Of a DNA stretch of 35,566 bases, positions 1 through 6,325 are shown in pieces (the first letter of the stretch is position 1; the number at the start of each line of letters is the position of its first letter). Source of the DNA: Planctomycetota bacterium (GTDB taxonomy: Bacteria > Planctomycetota > Phycisphaerae > Tepidisphaerales > Tepidisphaeraceae); the NCBI GenBank assembly GCA_038746835.1, contig JBCDKH010000013.1, forward strand, positions 1-35,566, given 5' to 3'. Made by a program: the position numbers and the translations under genes. A model generated the notes under the pieces. That model was not told the origin of the DNA. It ran no database searches and saw only the letters and a program-made list of their open reading frames with translations.

Positions 1-36
1 CAGTTGTGGCCGGTGGTGGGGCGGAGGTGGGCCGGT

Positions 37-54
37 GGTGGGCCGGAGCCCACC
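37..54 (-). terminator. Hairpin directly after the stop of the first minus-strand gene
   Basis: GGTGGGC (37-43) and GCCCACC (48-54) are perfect complements around a 4-nt loop. The hairpin abuts the stop codon (55-57) of the minus-strand gene that ends there. No T-tract follows, so it may be a weak or Rho-assisted terminator, or one unit of a GC-rich repeat: GGTGGG-like words recur through positions 11-42. Confidence 0.35.
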
Positions 55-360
55 CTACAGGAGCGCGTCCTTTTCGCGTTCGGCGGCGAGGCGGGCGAGG
101 CCGGCGAGGAGGCCGTGGCGTTCCTGGTCGCGGATCGGGTCGGGGGCGGGCAGGCAGAGTTGTGACTTGCGCATGACGACCGTCTCAAGCCCCTGCTCCT
201 GGGCGGCCTTGGCAGCGAGGCGGGCGAGCCGCTCCGCCTTGCGTTTGCGGTGCAGGCGGCCGTAGTAGCCGGGGTTGCGCTCGCGGAACTGGCGTTGCCG
301 CTCGGTGTTGGACATCGGCGGGTGCGTGCCGCGTGGCTGGAAAACGGGCATTGACTGCAT
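55..360 (-). CDS. Small basic protein of unknown function next to the 21-nt repeat array
   Basis: A 101-residue protein. The start at 360 was chosen because GGAG (minus strand, 366-369) lies 5 nt upstream; a second ATG at 315 would begin MSNTERQRQF. An in-frame codon at 432 is also open but would read back into the repeat array. The central part is very basic (RQRQFRERNPGYYGRLHRKR) and continues into an Ala/Leu/Arg-rich helical stretch, so nucleic-acid binding is plausible, but no catalytic motif is visible. Short proteins with this kind of N-terminus are, from memory, frequent in planctomycetes and have no known role. The repeat array begins 68 nt upstream of the start, so it lies in the promoter region of this gene. 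A GC-rich hairpin follows the stop. Coding status is likely; function is unknown. Confidence 0.7.
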   Translation of the reverse strand: MQSMPVFQPRGTHPPMSNTERQRQFRERNPGYYGRLHRKRKAERLARLAAKAAQEQGLETVVMRKSQLCLPAPDPIRDQERHGLLAGLARLAAEREKDALL

Positions 361-427
361 GGTTGCTCCATCGGCGACTTGCGCAAGCGACTCCAGCGCA
401 GGCCGCTTCCCGTCAACACCAAGGTCG

Positions 428-664
428 CACAACGAACGCTCGACACCGAGTCACATTTGCTCGACGCGGCATAACGATGCGTCGAGCCCACATAACGTTT
501 GCCCGCCACCGCATAACGTTTCTACCGCATCGCATAACGATGCATCGTTGAGGCGGGCTTCGTCATCGAACACCGTTATGCGGCGCCCATCAAACGTTAT
601 GCGGACGACAACCTCCGTTATGCATGGAGCGTCAAACGTTATGCGAACGACAGCAATCGTTATG
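428..664. repeat. Two-armed 21-nt periodic repeat array, CATAACG core, arms in opposite orientation
   Basis: Exact CATAACG occurs at 470, 491, 512 and 533 on the plus strand. Its complement CGTTATG occurs at 574, 595, 616, 637 and 658. Every step within an arm is exactly 21 nt. Read in one orientation, the conserved block is about 11 nt (mostly G-CATAACG-N-T-G/T), and the other 10 nt differ between units. Two decayed in-phase units precede the left arm, with CACAACG at 428 and a TTTGC-bearing unit at 449. The arms are mirror-symmetric about 556.5, and 509-521 is perfectly complementary to 592-604 (13 nt). The array lies upstream of the small basic gene at 55-360. It has no match to CRISPR architecture. 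A DNA-binding array or structured RNA is inferred, not shown. Confidence 0.92.
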
Positions 665-764
665 CAACACGGATCGGTGGCACGGGTCGCGTCTGCGAGA
701 GCCGGGAGGAGCGGAGCGTCGGACACGGGTCTGCTCAGAAGCCGACCCGTGCCACCGGCGGATG

Positions 765-1418
765 TCAGATGGCCTCGGCTTGCATGACGGGCAAGGGGCG
801 ACTGACGGCGCGGCCGAGGCCGGGGATGAAGCGGCGGAAGAAGTGGGCGGCTTCTTCGTCTTGGCGGTTCAGCGCGAGGACGTGCGTGCCGCGGCCGTGT
901 TCGGCCAGGACGTACTTGCCAAATGCCGAGCCGCCGATGGCGATGTAGCCGACCGCCCCGCCGCCGATCGCGATGAACCCGACGGCCCCGCCTCCGGTCG
1001 CGACGATGCCCATGGCTCCGCCGCCGAAGGCGACCAGTCCGACGGCTCCGCCGCCCATCGCAACGCCGCCGATGCTCAAGCCACCCACGGCGAAGACGCC
1101 GAACCCGAATCCGAAGAAGCCCGACCGCATCCCGCCCAGATCGAACAAGGGCATCGGCCCGAGGTTCACCCGCGGCAGCACGTCGGGCAGGAAAAAGAAC
1201 ACGAGCATGAAGCCCATGATCGCGACCGTCCCACCGACGCCGATGAGCATCTGTGCACGGTTGACGACGCGTCGGAACTCAGCGGGATCGAACCAGGCGG
1301 CGACGTCGGCGGGGAGTCCGGCCTCCTGGACGGCATCGCGGAGCCGGCGGTTTTCCCACTCGAGCTGCTGAAGCCGCTCCGCGAGCTCCTGTGCCGACTT
1401 CTGTTCGCCGTCGCCCAT
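765..1418 (-). CDS. Membrane protein with coiled-coil N-terminus and glycine-rich decapeptide repeats
   Basis: A 217-residue protein when started at the ATG at 1418; the frame is open to 1529, but that extension would overlap the divergent lipoprotein gene. Residues 4-30 are a charged Leu/Glu/Gln-rich stretch that looks like a coiled coil. Residues about 55-77 form one clear membrane segment. Residues about 100-172 are Gly/Ala/Val-rich and include near-perfect 10-residue units of the form GAVGxxAxGG. The C-terminus is soluble and ends in a charged region. The repeats may pack as membrane helices or a regular beta/helix solenoid. No named family was recognised. The gene is divergent from the lipoprotein at 1499, sharing an 80-nt intergenic region. 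Confidence 0.7.
   Translation of the reverse strand: MGDGEQKSAQELAERLQQLEWENRRLRDAVQEAGLPADVAAWFDPAEFRRVVNRAQMLIGVGGTVAIMGFMLVFFFLPDVLPRVNLGPMPLFDLGGMRSGFFGFGFGVFAVGGLSIGGVAMGGGAVGLVAFGGGAMGIVATGGGAVGFIAIGGGAVGYIAIGGSAFGKYVLAEHGRGTHVLALNRQDEEAAHFFRRFIPGLGRAVSRPLPVMQAEAI
930..1049 (-). repeat. 30-bp tandem coding repeat (four decapeptide units)
   Basis: Four consecutive units in the minus-strand membrane-protein gene encode GAVGLVAFGG, GAMGIVATGG, GAVGFIAIGG and GAVGYIAIGG. A fifth, diverged unit (SAFGKYVLAE) follows. The DNA therefore has a 30-bp period, consistent with growth by slippage or unequal recombination. Confidence 0.8.
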
Positions 1419-1498
1419 GCCGGAACCGTACCAGAGTCGCTCGGCAAGGGGGCTTGGTTGGTGACCGGGCGTGCGGCGTGTAATACTTGGGGAACGCA

Positions 1499-1984
1499 AT
1501 GAACCACCTCCTACTGAAGCTTCCTGCACTCGCCCTGCTTGTCGTTGCCGGCTGTACCCAGAGCAGTTCGTCCGATGAGCCGCCGGCCGAGGCTCGGCTG
1601 ACGCCGAACACGCGGATGCCTGAGCCGGTCAACCTGAAGGCGAACGTGCCGCCGCGCGCCGTCGAGGTCGCCCGCAACGTCGGCGGCTTGACGTACGAGG
1701 CGGAGACTGATGGCACGATGTACCTGTACGACTTGCAGGCCAATCAGCGTGTGGCCACGTTCAACGTGCAGACCGGCCAGACCCTGCGCGTCGCGGGCAC
1801 GGCCAACCGGATTACGCTCGACGGGAACGAGTTGAGTCACGAGGCCAGCCTCTCGCCGGCCAAGACGTACATCGTCTACGTCCTCGGCGTTGGCGGCCCC
1901 TCCCAGTCGTCGGCCGCCCCGGCGAGCAACAATCGCCCGCGATTCAGCATTCCGGTCGAAGTCGAAGACGTTGCGAGCGAGTGA
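1499..1984 (+). CDS. Small secreted lipoprotein, unknown function
   Basis: A 161-residue protein. The ATG at 1499 is preceded at 6 nt by GGGG (1489-1492). A TGTAAT hexamer at 1479-1484 could be a -10 element. The N-terminus is a classical lipoprotein signal: short, hydrophobic, ending in VVAGC with the lipidated Cys at residue 19, then a Ser-rich linker. The mature part, from about residue 60, contains a beta-rich region (DGTMYLYDLQANQRVATFNV, then TLRVAG) like small planctomycete lipoproteins of unknown role. It should be anchored to a membrane on the outer side of the cytoplasmic membrane. No enzyme motif is visible. It is divergent from the glycine-repeat membrane protein. Confidence 0.8.
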   Translation: MNHLLLKLPALALLVVAGCTQSSSSDEPPAEARLTPNTRMPEPVNLKANVPPRAVEVARNVGGLTYEAETDGTMYLYDLQANQRVATFNVQTGQTLRVAGTANRITLDGNELSHEASLSPAKTYIVYVLGVGGPSQSSAAPASNNRPRFSIPVEVEDVASE

Positions 1985-2066
1985 GATGAAACACTGTCGC
2001 CGTTACCGATTTCTGGAAGGAAGCAGCAGCTACGTAATGGGCGATCACGATTGAAGTGATGCAGCT

Positions 2067-2285
2067 TCATGCAGCGACCGTGATTTCCGCTGTTTCAGCA
2101 GAGTCGCCTGCATCACGTCGTGAAGCTTCACGATTCAGTTCGATGATCGTCTCGAGCGCTTCCTTGATGCTCTTCAGCAGTTCCTCGCGTGTTCTCTCTT
2201 GACAGTTCACGCCGGGAACCTCTTCGACCCATCCGATCCACCAGTCGTCGGCCTTCTTCAAGATCGCCGTGTAGGTGTTGGTCAT
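2067..2285 (-). CDS. hicB: HicB-like antitoxin, apparently without an intact HicA
   Basis: A 72-residue protein with the HicB N-terminal pattern TAI-x4-DDWWIG-x4-EVPGVNCQ followed by a helix (TREELLKSIKEALETI). HicB proteins bind and neutralise the HicA mRNA interferase. It aligns well by eye with the HicB at 24569-24784 (TAI, DDW, EVPG, N-Q in the same places). In that second pair hicA starts at an ATGA overlap. Here the stop also forms ATGA with a following start (2068-2070), but the downstream frame is not a convincing HicA and soon runs antisense to the lipoprotein gene. It is therefore best read as an orphan antitoxin or solitary HicB-fold protein. Confidence 0.8.
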   Translation of the reverse strand: MTNTYTAILKKADDWWIGWVEEVPGVNCQERTREELLKSIKEALETIIELNREASRRDAGDSAETAEITVAA

Positions 2286-2289
2286 GGGC

Positions 2290-3909
2290 TCATCGTACTA
2301 CATGCCCCTCCGCCTCATCGCGGCCGTGGGTGGCTTCCCATGAGGAGTAGCTGCCGGTTGCGAGGTCGCGGAGGAATTGCTCTCGCAGGCGGTGCATTTC
2401 GGTTTTGACCTTGTCGCCGAAGTTGTCCAAGACGTGGAGCTGTCGGCTGGTGCGGGGGTTCTTTTTGAACTGGTCGCGTTGGTCGTCGACGAACGTCCAG
2501 TACATGTAGTTGAACGGGCACGCGTTCGGGCCGATGCGTTCTTTGGGGTCGTAGCGGCACGGCTTGCAGTAGTCGGACATCTTGTTGATGTAGTTGGCCG
2601 ACGAGACGTAGGGCTTGGTCGCGATGACGCCATTGTCACTGTTCATGGCCATGCCGATGACGTTGGGGACGGTGACCCAGTCGTGGCTGTCGACGTACAT
2701 CGCCAGGAACCAGTCGTTGACCGCCTGCGGCGAAAGGCCTGCGAGCGTGGCGAAGTTGCAGATGACCATCAGCCGCTGGATGTGGTGGCTCATGCCGTCT
2801 TCCACGACGGCCGTCAGGCTGTCGCTCAGGCAGTGCATGTCCGTGTCGCCGTCCCAGAAGAAATCGGGCAACGGCCGGTCGTCGTCGCGCGGATTGCGGG
2901 CTCGATACTCCGGCATGAGCGACCAGTAGATGCCGTAGACGAACTCACGCCAGCCGATGATCTGGCGAATGAACCCCTCGGCCGCGTTGATCGGGACGTC
3001 GCCCTTCTTCCACGCCTTTTCAACGCGTTTGCAGAGATCAATCGGCTCGACGAGCCCCGCGTTGATGAGCGGGCTGACGAGCGAGTGGTAAAGCGTCCGC
3101 TCGCCGCTGACCATCGCGTCCTCGTAATCGCCGAAGAGTGGGAGGCGGTCCTTGACGAACGTGTCGAACGCCTTTTGGGCAGACTTGCGATCGCAAGGCA
3201 TGTTGAAGCCGTCGGTCGTGCCGGGGTGATCGGGGAAGCGGCGTTCGACCTCTTTCAGCACCTTTTTCGTGATCTCGTCGGGCTTGTGGACGACGGTCTT
3301 TGGGAACTCGTGCCCTTTCGGGGCGGCCTTGCGGTTGAGCTTGTCGTAGTTCCATTCGCCGCCTGCGGGTTTGTCGTCGTCCATGAGCAGGTCGTGCTCG
3401 ACGCGCATCTGCCGGTAGTAGTGCTCCATCACCGGCCGCTTTCGGCCGCTGAGCCAATTAGCGAAGTGCTGGCGATCGGTCAGGAACAGGCGGTTGGGGA
3501 ACCACTTGATCGAGACGCCCGGCGTGTCGAACTCCTGGTCGAGCCGATCTGGAACCGTCTCGAGCCAGTTGCGCGTGTGCCACTCGCTCGGCTCGGTGAT
3601 CCAGATCTCGCGGTTCTTGCGACCCTTGAAGTGGTGCGCGAGCGCGCTGAGCGAATCGCGATAGCCGCGTGGCTTGAAGTCGTAGTGAGCGACCGTGTGA
3701 CCCGTTGTCTCCAGCTCGTTGGCGAAGTGCCGCATCGCGCTGACGAGGAACGCGATCCGCTTCTTGTGAAACGGAAACATCCGAAAGTTGATGTCGCTCT
3801 CGATGAGCAGCACCGGCGAGCCTTCCGGGGCCTCCGCGAGCGACGTCGCGTTCGGGTTGAGCTGGTCCTCGAACAACCAGACCGTCGGCACATCACGCGA
3901 ACTGCTCAT
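2290..3909 (-). CDS. phrB: Iron-sulfur bacterial cryptochrome/(6-4) photolyase-type protein
   Basis: A 539-residue protein of the FeS-BCP branch of the cryptochrome/photolyase family. These are FAD-binding, light-dependent proteins that repair (6-4) photoproducts or act as photoreceptors. The N-terminal Rossmann-like half begins TVWLFEDQLNP. The helical FAD domain includes ERTLYHSLVSPLINAGL (about 270-286) and FIRQIIGWREFVYG (about 313-326). Four cysteines, C360, C448, C451 and C464, have the spacing 88-3-13 expected of the [4Fe-4S] ligands in this family, in the contexts MHC, YCKPC and ACPF. The gene lies 4 nt upstream of the orphan hicB on the same strand. Whether it repairs DNA or senses light cannot be told from sequence alone. 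The symbol follows the Agrobacterium homologue. Confidence 0.93.
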   Translation of the reverse strand: MSSSRDVPTVWLFEDQLNPNATSLAEAPEGSPVLLIESDINFRMFPFHKKRIAFLVSAMRHFANELETTGHTVAHYDFKPRGYRDSLSALAHHFKGRKNREIWITEPSEWHTRNWLETVPDRLDQEFDTPGVSIKWFPNRLFLTDRQHFANWLSGRKRPVMEHYYRQMRVEHDLLMDDDKPAGGEWNYDKLNRKAAPKGHEFPKTVVHKPDEITKKVLKEVERRFPDHPGTTDGFNMPCDRKSAQKAFDTFVKDRLPLFGDYEDAMVSGERTLYHSLVSPLINAGLVEPIDLCKRVEKAWKKGDVPINAAEGFIRQIIGWREFVYGIYWSLMPEYRARNPRDDDRPLPDFFWDGDTDMHCLSDSLTAVVEDGMSHHIQRLMVICNFATLAGLSPQAVNDWFLAMYVDSHDWVTVPNVIGMAMNSDNGVIATKPYVSSANYINKMSDYCKPCRYDPKERIGPNACPFNYMYWTFVDDQRDQFKKNPRTSRQLHVLDNFGDKVKTEMHRLREQFLRDLATGSYSSWEATHGRDEAEGHVVR

Positions 3910-3952
3910 CGTCCGCCGCGATGCAAGCCCGCGACCAACGGGCAGCTTTCAC

Positions 3953-4183
3953 TCAGAATGGCGTCTTGAAGCCCAGTGCCTTGGCCGCGCACCATCCGTG
4001 GTACGCCTCGTACAACCCGAACAACCCGAACCCGGCGGCACCTGCGACCAGCACCCAGGCCACGACCGACCCGGCCGGCACCGCCCAGACGATCGCGATA
4101 AACGCGGCCACGACGCAGGCAATCAGCCCGAGCACCCCGCGGAAAAGTCGGCCTTTGGCGTCGATGTTGCACGTGTGTGCCAT
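3953..4183 (-). CDS. DUF2892/YgaP-TM-like small membrane protein
   Basis: A 76-residue protein. The pattern NIDAKGRLFRGVLGL, two hydrophobic segments (about residues 15-34 and 37-58), and a C-terminus of the form GWCAAKALGFKT resemble the DUF2892 inner-membrane family, whose members typically end in GWCP-like motifs. The function of the family is unclear; some members are fused to rhodanese domains. The gene sits 43 nt upstream of the photolyase on the same strand and may be co-transcribed with it. No ribosome binding site is evident. Confidence 0.65.
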   Translation of the reverse strand: MAHTCNIDAKGRLFRGVLGLIACVVAAFIAIVWAVPAGSVVAWVLVAGAAGFGLFGLYEAYHGWCAAKALGFKTPF

Positions 4184-4272
4184 GGCAGGGACGCTATCGT
4201 GCCAGCAGGCCGGGTGTCTGCGCCCGACTCACCACCACCGACTCGACCACGCACCGCGAGACGAACCCAACC

Positions 4273-5382
4273 ATGCGATACGGCGTCATCATGGCCGGCG
4301 GCAGTGGCAAGCGACTATGGCCGCTTTCCCGAGGAAACACGCCCAAGCAGCTGTTGCCCGTCGCCCAGGGCAAGAGCCTTTTGCGACTCAGCTTCGAGCG
4401 GCTCAACGCGACGCTCCCAGCCGAGCAGATCTACGTCTGCACGGGCGAGCAGCACCGCGAAGCCATCCTCGCCGATCTGACGGAATTGCCGCCGGAGAAT
4501 CTCTTGGGTGAGCCGGAGCCGCGCGATACCGCCAACGCCGTCGGCTTCCCGGCGGCGGTGCTGGCCAAGAACGATCCCGATGCGGTGTTTGCCGTCGTCA
4601 CGGCGGACCACGTCATCAAGCCGGTCGACACGTTCGTCGAGCGACTCAACGCCGGCTTCGACGTCTGCGAGAAGCACCCGAACCTGCTTGTCACCTTCGG
4701 TGTCGTGCCGACCCACGGGCACACGGGTCTCGGGTACGTCCAGCGTTCCAACGCCCTCGATGGCGACGCGATCTACTCGGTCCAGGCGTTCAAGGAGAAG
4801 CCCGACAAACCCACCGCCGACCGGTATGTCGAGAGCGGCAGGTACTACTGGAACAGCGGCATGTTCGTCTGGCGTGCGTCCACGGTGCTCGACGCGATCA
4901 AGGAGTTTCTGCCCGAAAGCCACAAGGGCCTTGCGAAGATCGCCGACGCGTGGGGCACCGATCAGCAAGCCGACGTGCTGGGTGCGGTCTATCCGACGCT
5001 GCCGAAGATCAGCATCGATTACGCGGTCATGGAGCCGGCGAGCCGGCGTCCCGGCGATACCGAAGGCGTGGCCGTGGTCGAGCTGCCAGTCAGCTGGCTC
5101 GACGTCGGATCGTGGCCGGCGTTGGCGGAGACGCTGGAGATTGACGACTTCGACAACGCCGTCGATGCCCCGGCGTTGGCGGTGCTCGACAGCGACGCGA
5201 ACATCATCCTCAGCCGCGACGAGAAGACGCCCGACCATCTGATCGCGCTCATCGGCGTAAGCGACACCGTCGTCGTCCATACGGCCGACTGCACGCTGGT
5301 CTGCCCGAAGTCGGAGGCGCAGAAGGTCAAAGAGCTCGTCGACGGACCACTGAAGGAACGGTTCGGCGATCGGTACGTCTGA
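4273..5382 (+). CDS. manC: Mannose-1-phosphate guanylyltransferase
   Basis: A 369-residue nucleotidyltransferase that makes GDP-mannose from mannose-1-phosphate and GTP. The N-terminal GTP-binding motif is GGSGKRLWPLSR, followed by TPKQLLPV. A second motif, FKEKPDKPTADRYV, and the substrate-side segment YYWNSGMFVW are typical of GDP-mannose pyrophosphorylases. The short length indicates no fused phosphomannose isomerase domain. The ATG at 4273 was chosen because the family motif starts at residue 3; upstream in-frame starts would add about 32 residues lacking family character. RuvX follows 9 nt downstream. GDP-mannose would feed glycosyltransferases such as those at 15612 and 17004. Confidence 0.93.
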   Translation: MRYGVIMAGGSGKRLWPLSRGNTPKQLLPVAQGKSLLRLSFERLNATLPAEQIYVCTGEQHREAILADLTELPPENLLGEPEPRDTANAVGFPAAVLAKNDPDAVFAVVTADHVIKPVDTFVERLNAGFDVCEKHPNLLVTFGVVPTHGHTGLGYVQRSNALDGDAIYSVQAFKEKPDKPTADRYVESGRYYWNSGMFVWRASTVLDAIKEFLPESHKGLAKIADAWGTDQQADVLGAVYPTLPKISIDYAVMEPASRRPGDTEGVAVVELPVSWLDVGSWPALAETLEIDDFDNAVDAPALAVLDSDANIILSRDEKTPDHLIALIGVSDTVVVHTADCTLVCPKSEAQKVKELVDGPLKERFGDRYV

Positions 5383-5391
5383 CCCCGGCCC

Positions 5392-5889
5392 GTGCGACAC
5401 CTCGCCATCGATTACGGCACCCGACGCGTCGGCCTGGCTCTGTCCGACGAAGGCGGGCAGTTCGTCAATCCGCTGGCGGTCCTCCAGGTCGGTAACGACG
5501 ACGACGCACGCCGACAGGTCGTCGCAGCAGCACGACGCGAAGACGCCCAGGTTCTCGTCGTCGGACTGCCTCTGAACATGGACGGCACCGAGGGGCCGAG
5601 TGCCGTCAACGTTCGGAAATGGGCGTCGGCTGTCGCGGATGAGCTGACAATCACGCTCGTGCTGGTCGACGAGCGGCTGACGAGCTTCGAGGCGGAACAG
5701 ACCTTGGCGGCCAGGCGTCGTGGTGGCGAGCGGCTGACTCACAAGGGCAAGAAGCGTCGACTCGACGCTGTCGCTGCAGCGGGCTTTCTGCAGCAGTATC
5801 TCGACGGCGAGCTGACCGCGTTGGAGACGCGCCATCCCACCGACGCCGGCAAACAGGTCACAGGATCTGAGCCAGCTCGCGACGACTGA
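5392..5889 (+). CDS. ruvX: RuvX/YqgF-family RNase H-like protein
   Basis: A 165-residue protein starting at GTG. DYGTRRVGLALSD near the N-terminus is the YqgF/RuvX RNase H-fold motif with the first catalytic Asp. Further motifs are VVGLPLNMDGTEG and VDERLTS. The family acts in pre-16S rRNA 5' maturation and has been proposed as a Holliday-junction resolvase. It lies 9 nt after manC and is probably co-transcribed. Its last 32 nt overlap the 3' end of the convergent DUF1854 gene. Confidence 0.93.
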   Translation: MRHLAIDYGTRRVGLALSDEGGQFVNPLAVLQVGNDDDARRQVVAAARREDAQVLVVGLPLNMDGTEGPSAVNVRKWASAVADELTITLVLVDERLTSFEAEQTLAARRRGGERLTHKGKKRRLDAVAAAGFLQQYLDGELTALETRHPTDAGKQVTGSEPARDD

Positions 5890-6325
5890 GGTCGTCCAGA
5901 TCGTCCAGCGGCGGCAGCTCGTAGGTCTGGCCGTCGGGGTCGCGGATGAGCGTCCGGCCGTCGTGCAGCGGGCGAAGGTCCTCGCGTTCGCGGAGGACGA
6001 TCGTGCGGTCGCCGCGATCGGTTTCGACGTCGAAAAGCGTCGCCGCGTTGGCGGGACGGACCTGTCGGACACGCTGGATGCGCGGGACGAAGGTGTGCCG
6101 TTGCAGCCATGCCTCGATCGCCCCGCGGCTGCGTGCCGGCAGGGTCGAAAGGTCGTCGATGCAGGCGACCTCGTTGCCCTCGTAGTCGCGAAGGACGACG
6201 AAGCGATCCGGCGTCGACCACGGGAAGCTCCGCGACGCCTTCACGTGCAAGTCGCCCTCGTCCCGGCTCATCACGAGGCGGCCGAGATCATCGAGGTCGA
6301 CGTCTGGTTGCGTGACGAGGTTCAT
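5858..6325 (-). CDS. DUF1854 protein paired with an ABC exporter
   Basis: A 155-residue soluble protein. Features typical of DUF1854 include a segment near residue 50 (EGNEVACIDDLSTLP), a central REREDLRPLHDGRTLIRDPDG region, and an acidic C-terminus. In other bacteria DUF1854 proteins are coded beside an ABC transporter annotated as cyanophycin-metabolism associated. Here the start overlaps the stop of the ABC transporter gene by ATGA (6322-6325), so the two are translationally coupled. No cyanophycin synthetase or cyanophycinase is visible in the window, so a cyanophycin role is only by family name. Confidence 0.8.
   Translation of the reverse strand: MNLVTQPDVDLDDLGRLVMSRDEGDLHVKASRSFPWSTPDRFVVLRDYEGNEVACIDDLSTLPARSRGAIEAWLQRHTFVPRIQRVRQVRPANAATLFDVETDRGDRTIVLREREDLRPLHDGRTLIRDPDGQTYELPPLDDLDDLSRRELAQIL

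Noticed and set aside
428-664. CRISPR array
   Set aside because: The 21-nt period, an 11-nt conserved block and the reversed right arm do not fit CRISPR repeats of 23-47 nt with longer spacers in one orientation, and no cas genes are present.
451-726. Heptad-repeat protein read across the array on the minus strand, and similar open frames on the plus strand
   Set aside because: A 21-nt period keeps several frames open by itself. The amino-acid pattern switches from ITF-type to SLC-type units at the centre, as expected from an inverted nucleotide repeat and not from a protein repeat.
1876-2070. A complete HicA gene after the orphan hicB
   Set aside because: Only a few residues resemble HicA, and the second half is antisense to the lipoprotein gene. 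It is kept as a possible relic only.
2377-3969. Large plus-strand open frame opposite the photolyase gene
   Set aside because: High G+C makes long antisense frames common. The opposite strand has a complete photolyase with exact iron-sulfur cysteines.
4315-6072. Large minus-strand open frame opposite manC and ruvX
   Set aside because: Both plus-strand genes have clear family motifs; the antisense frame has none.
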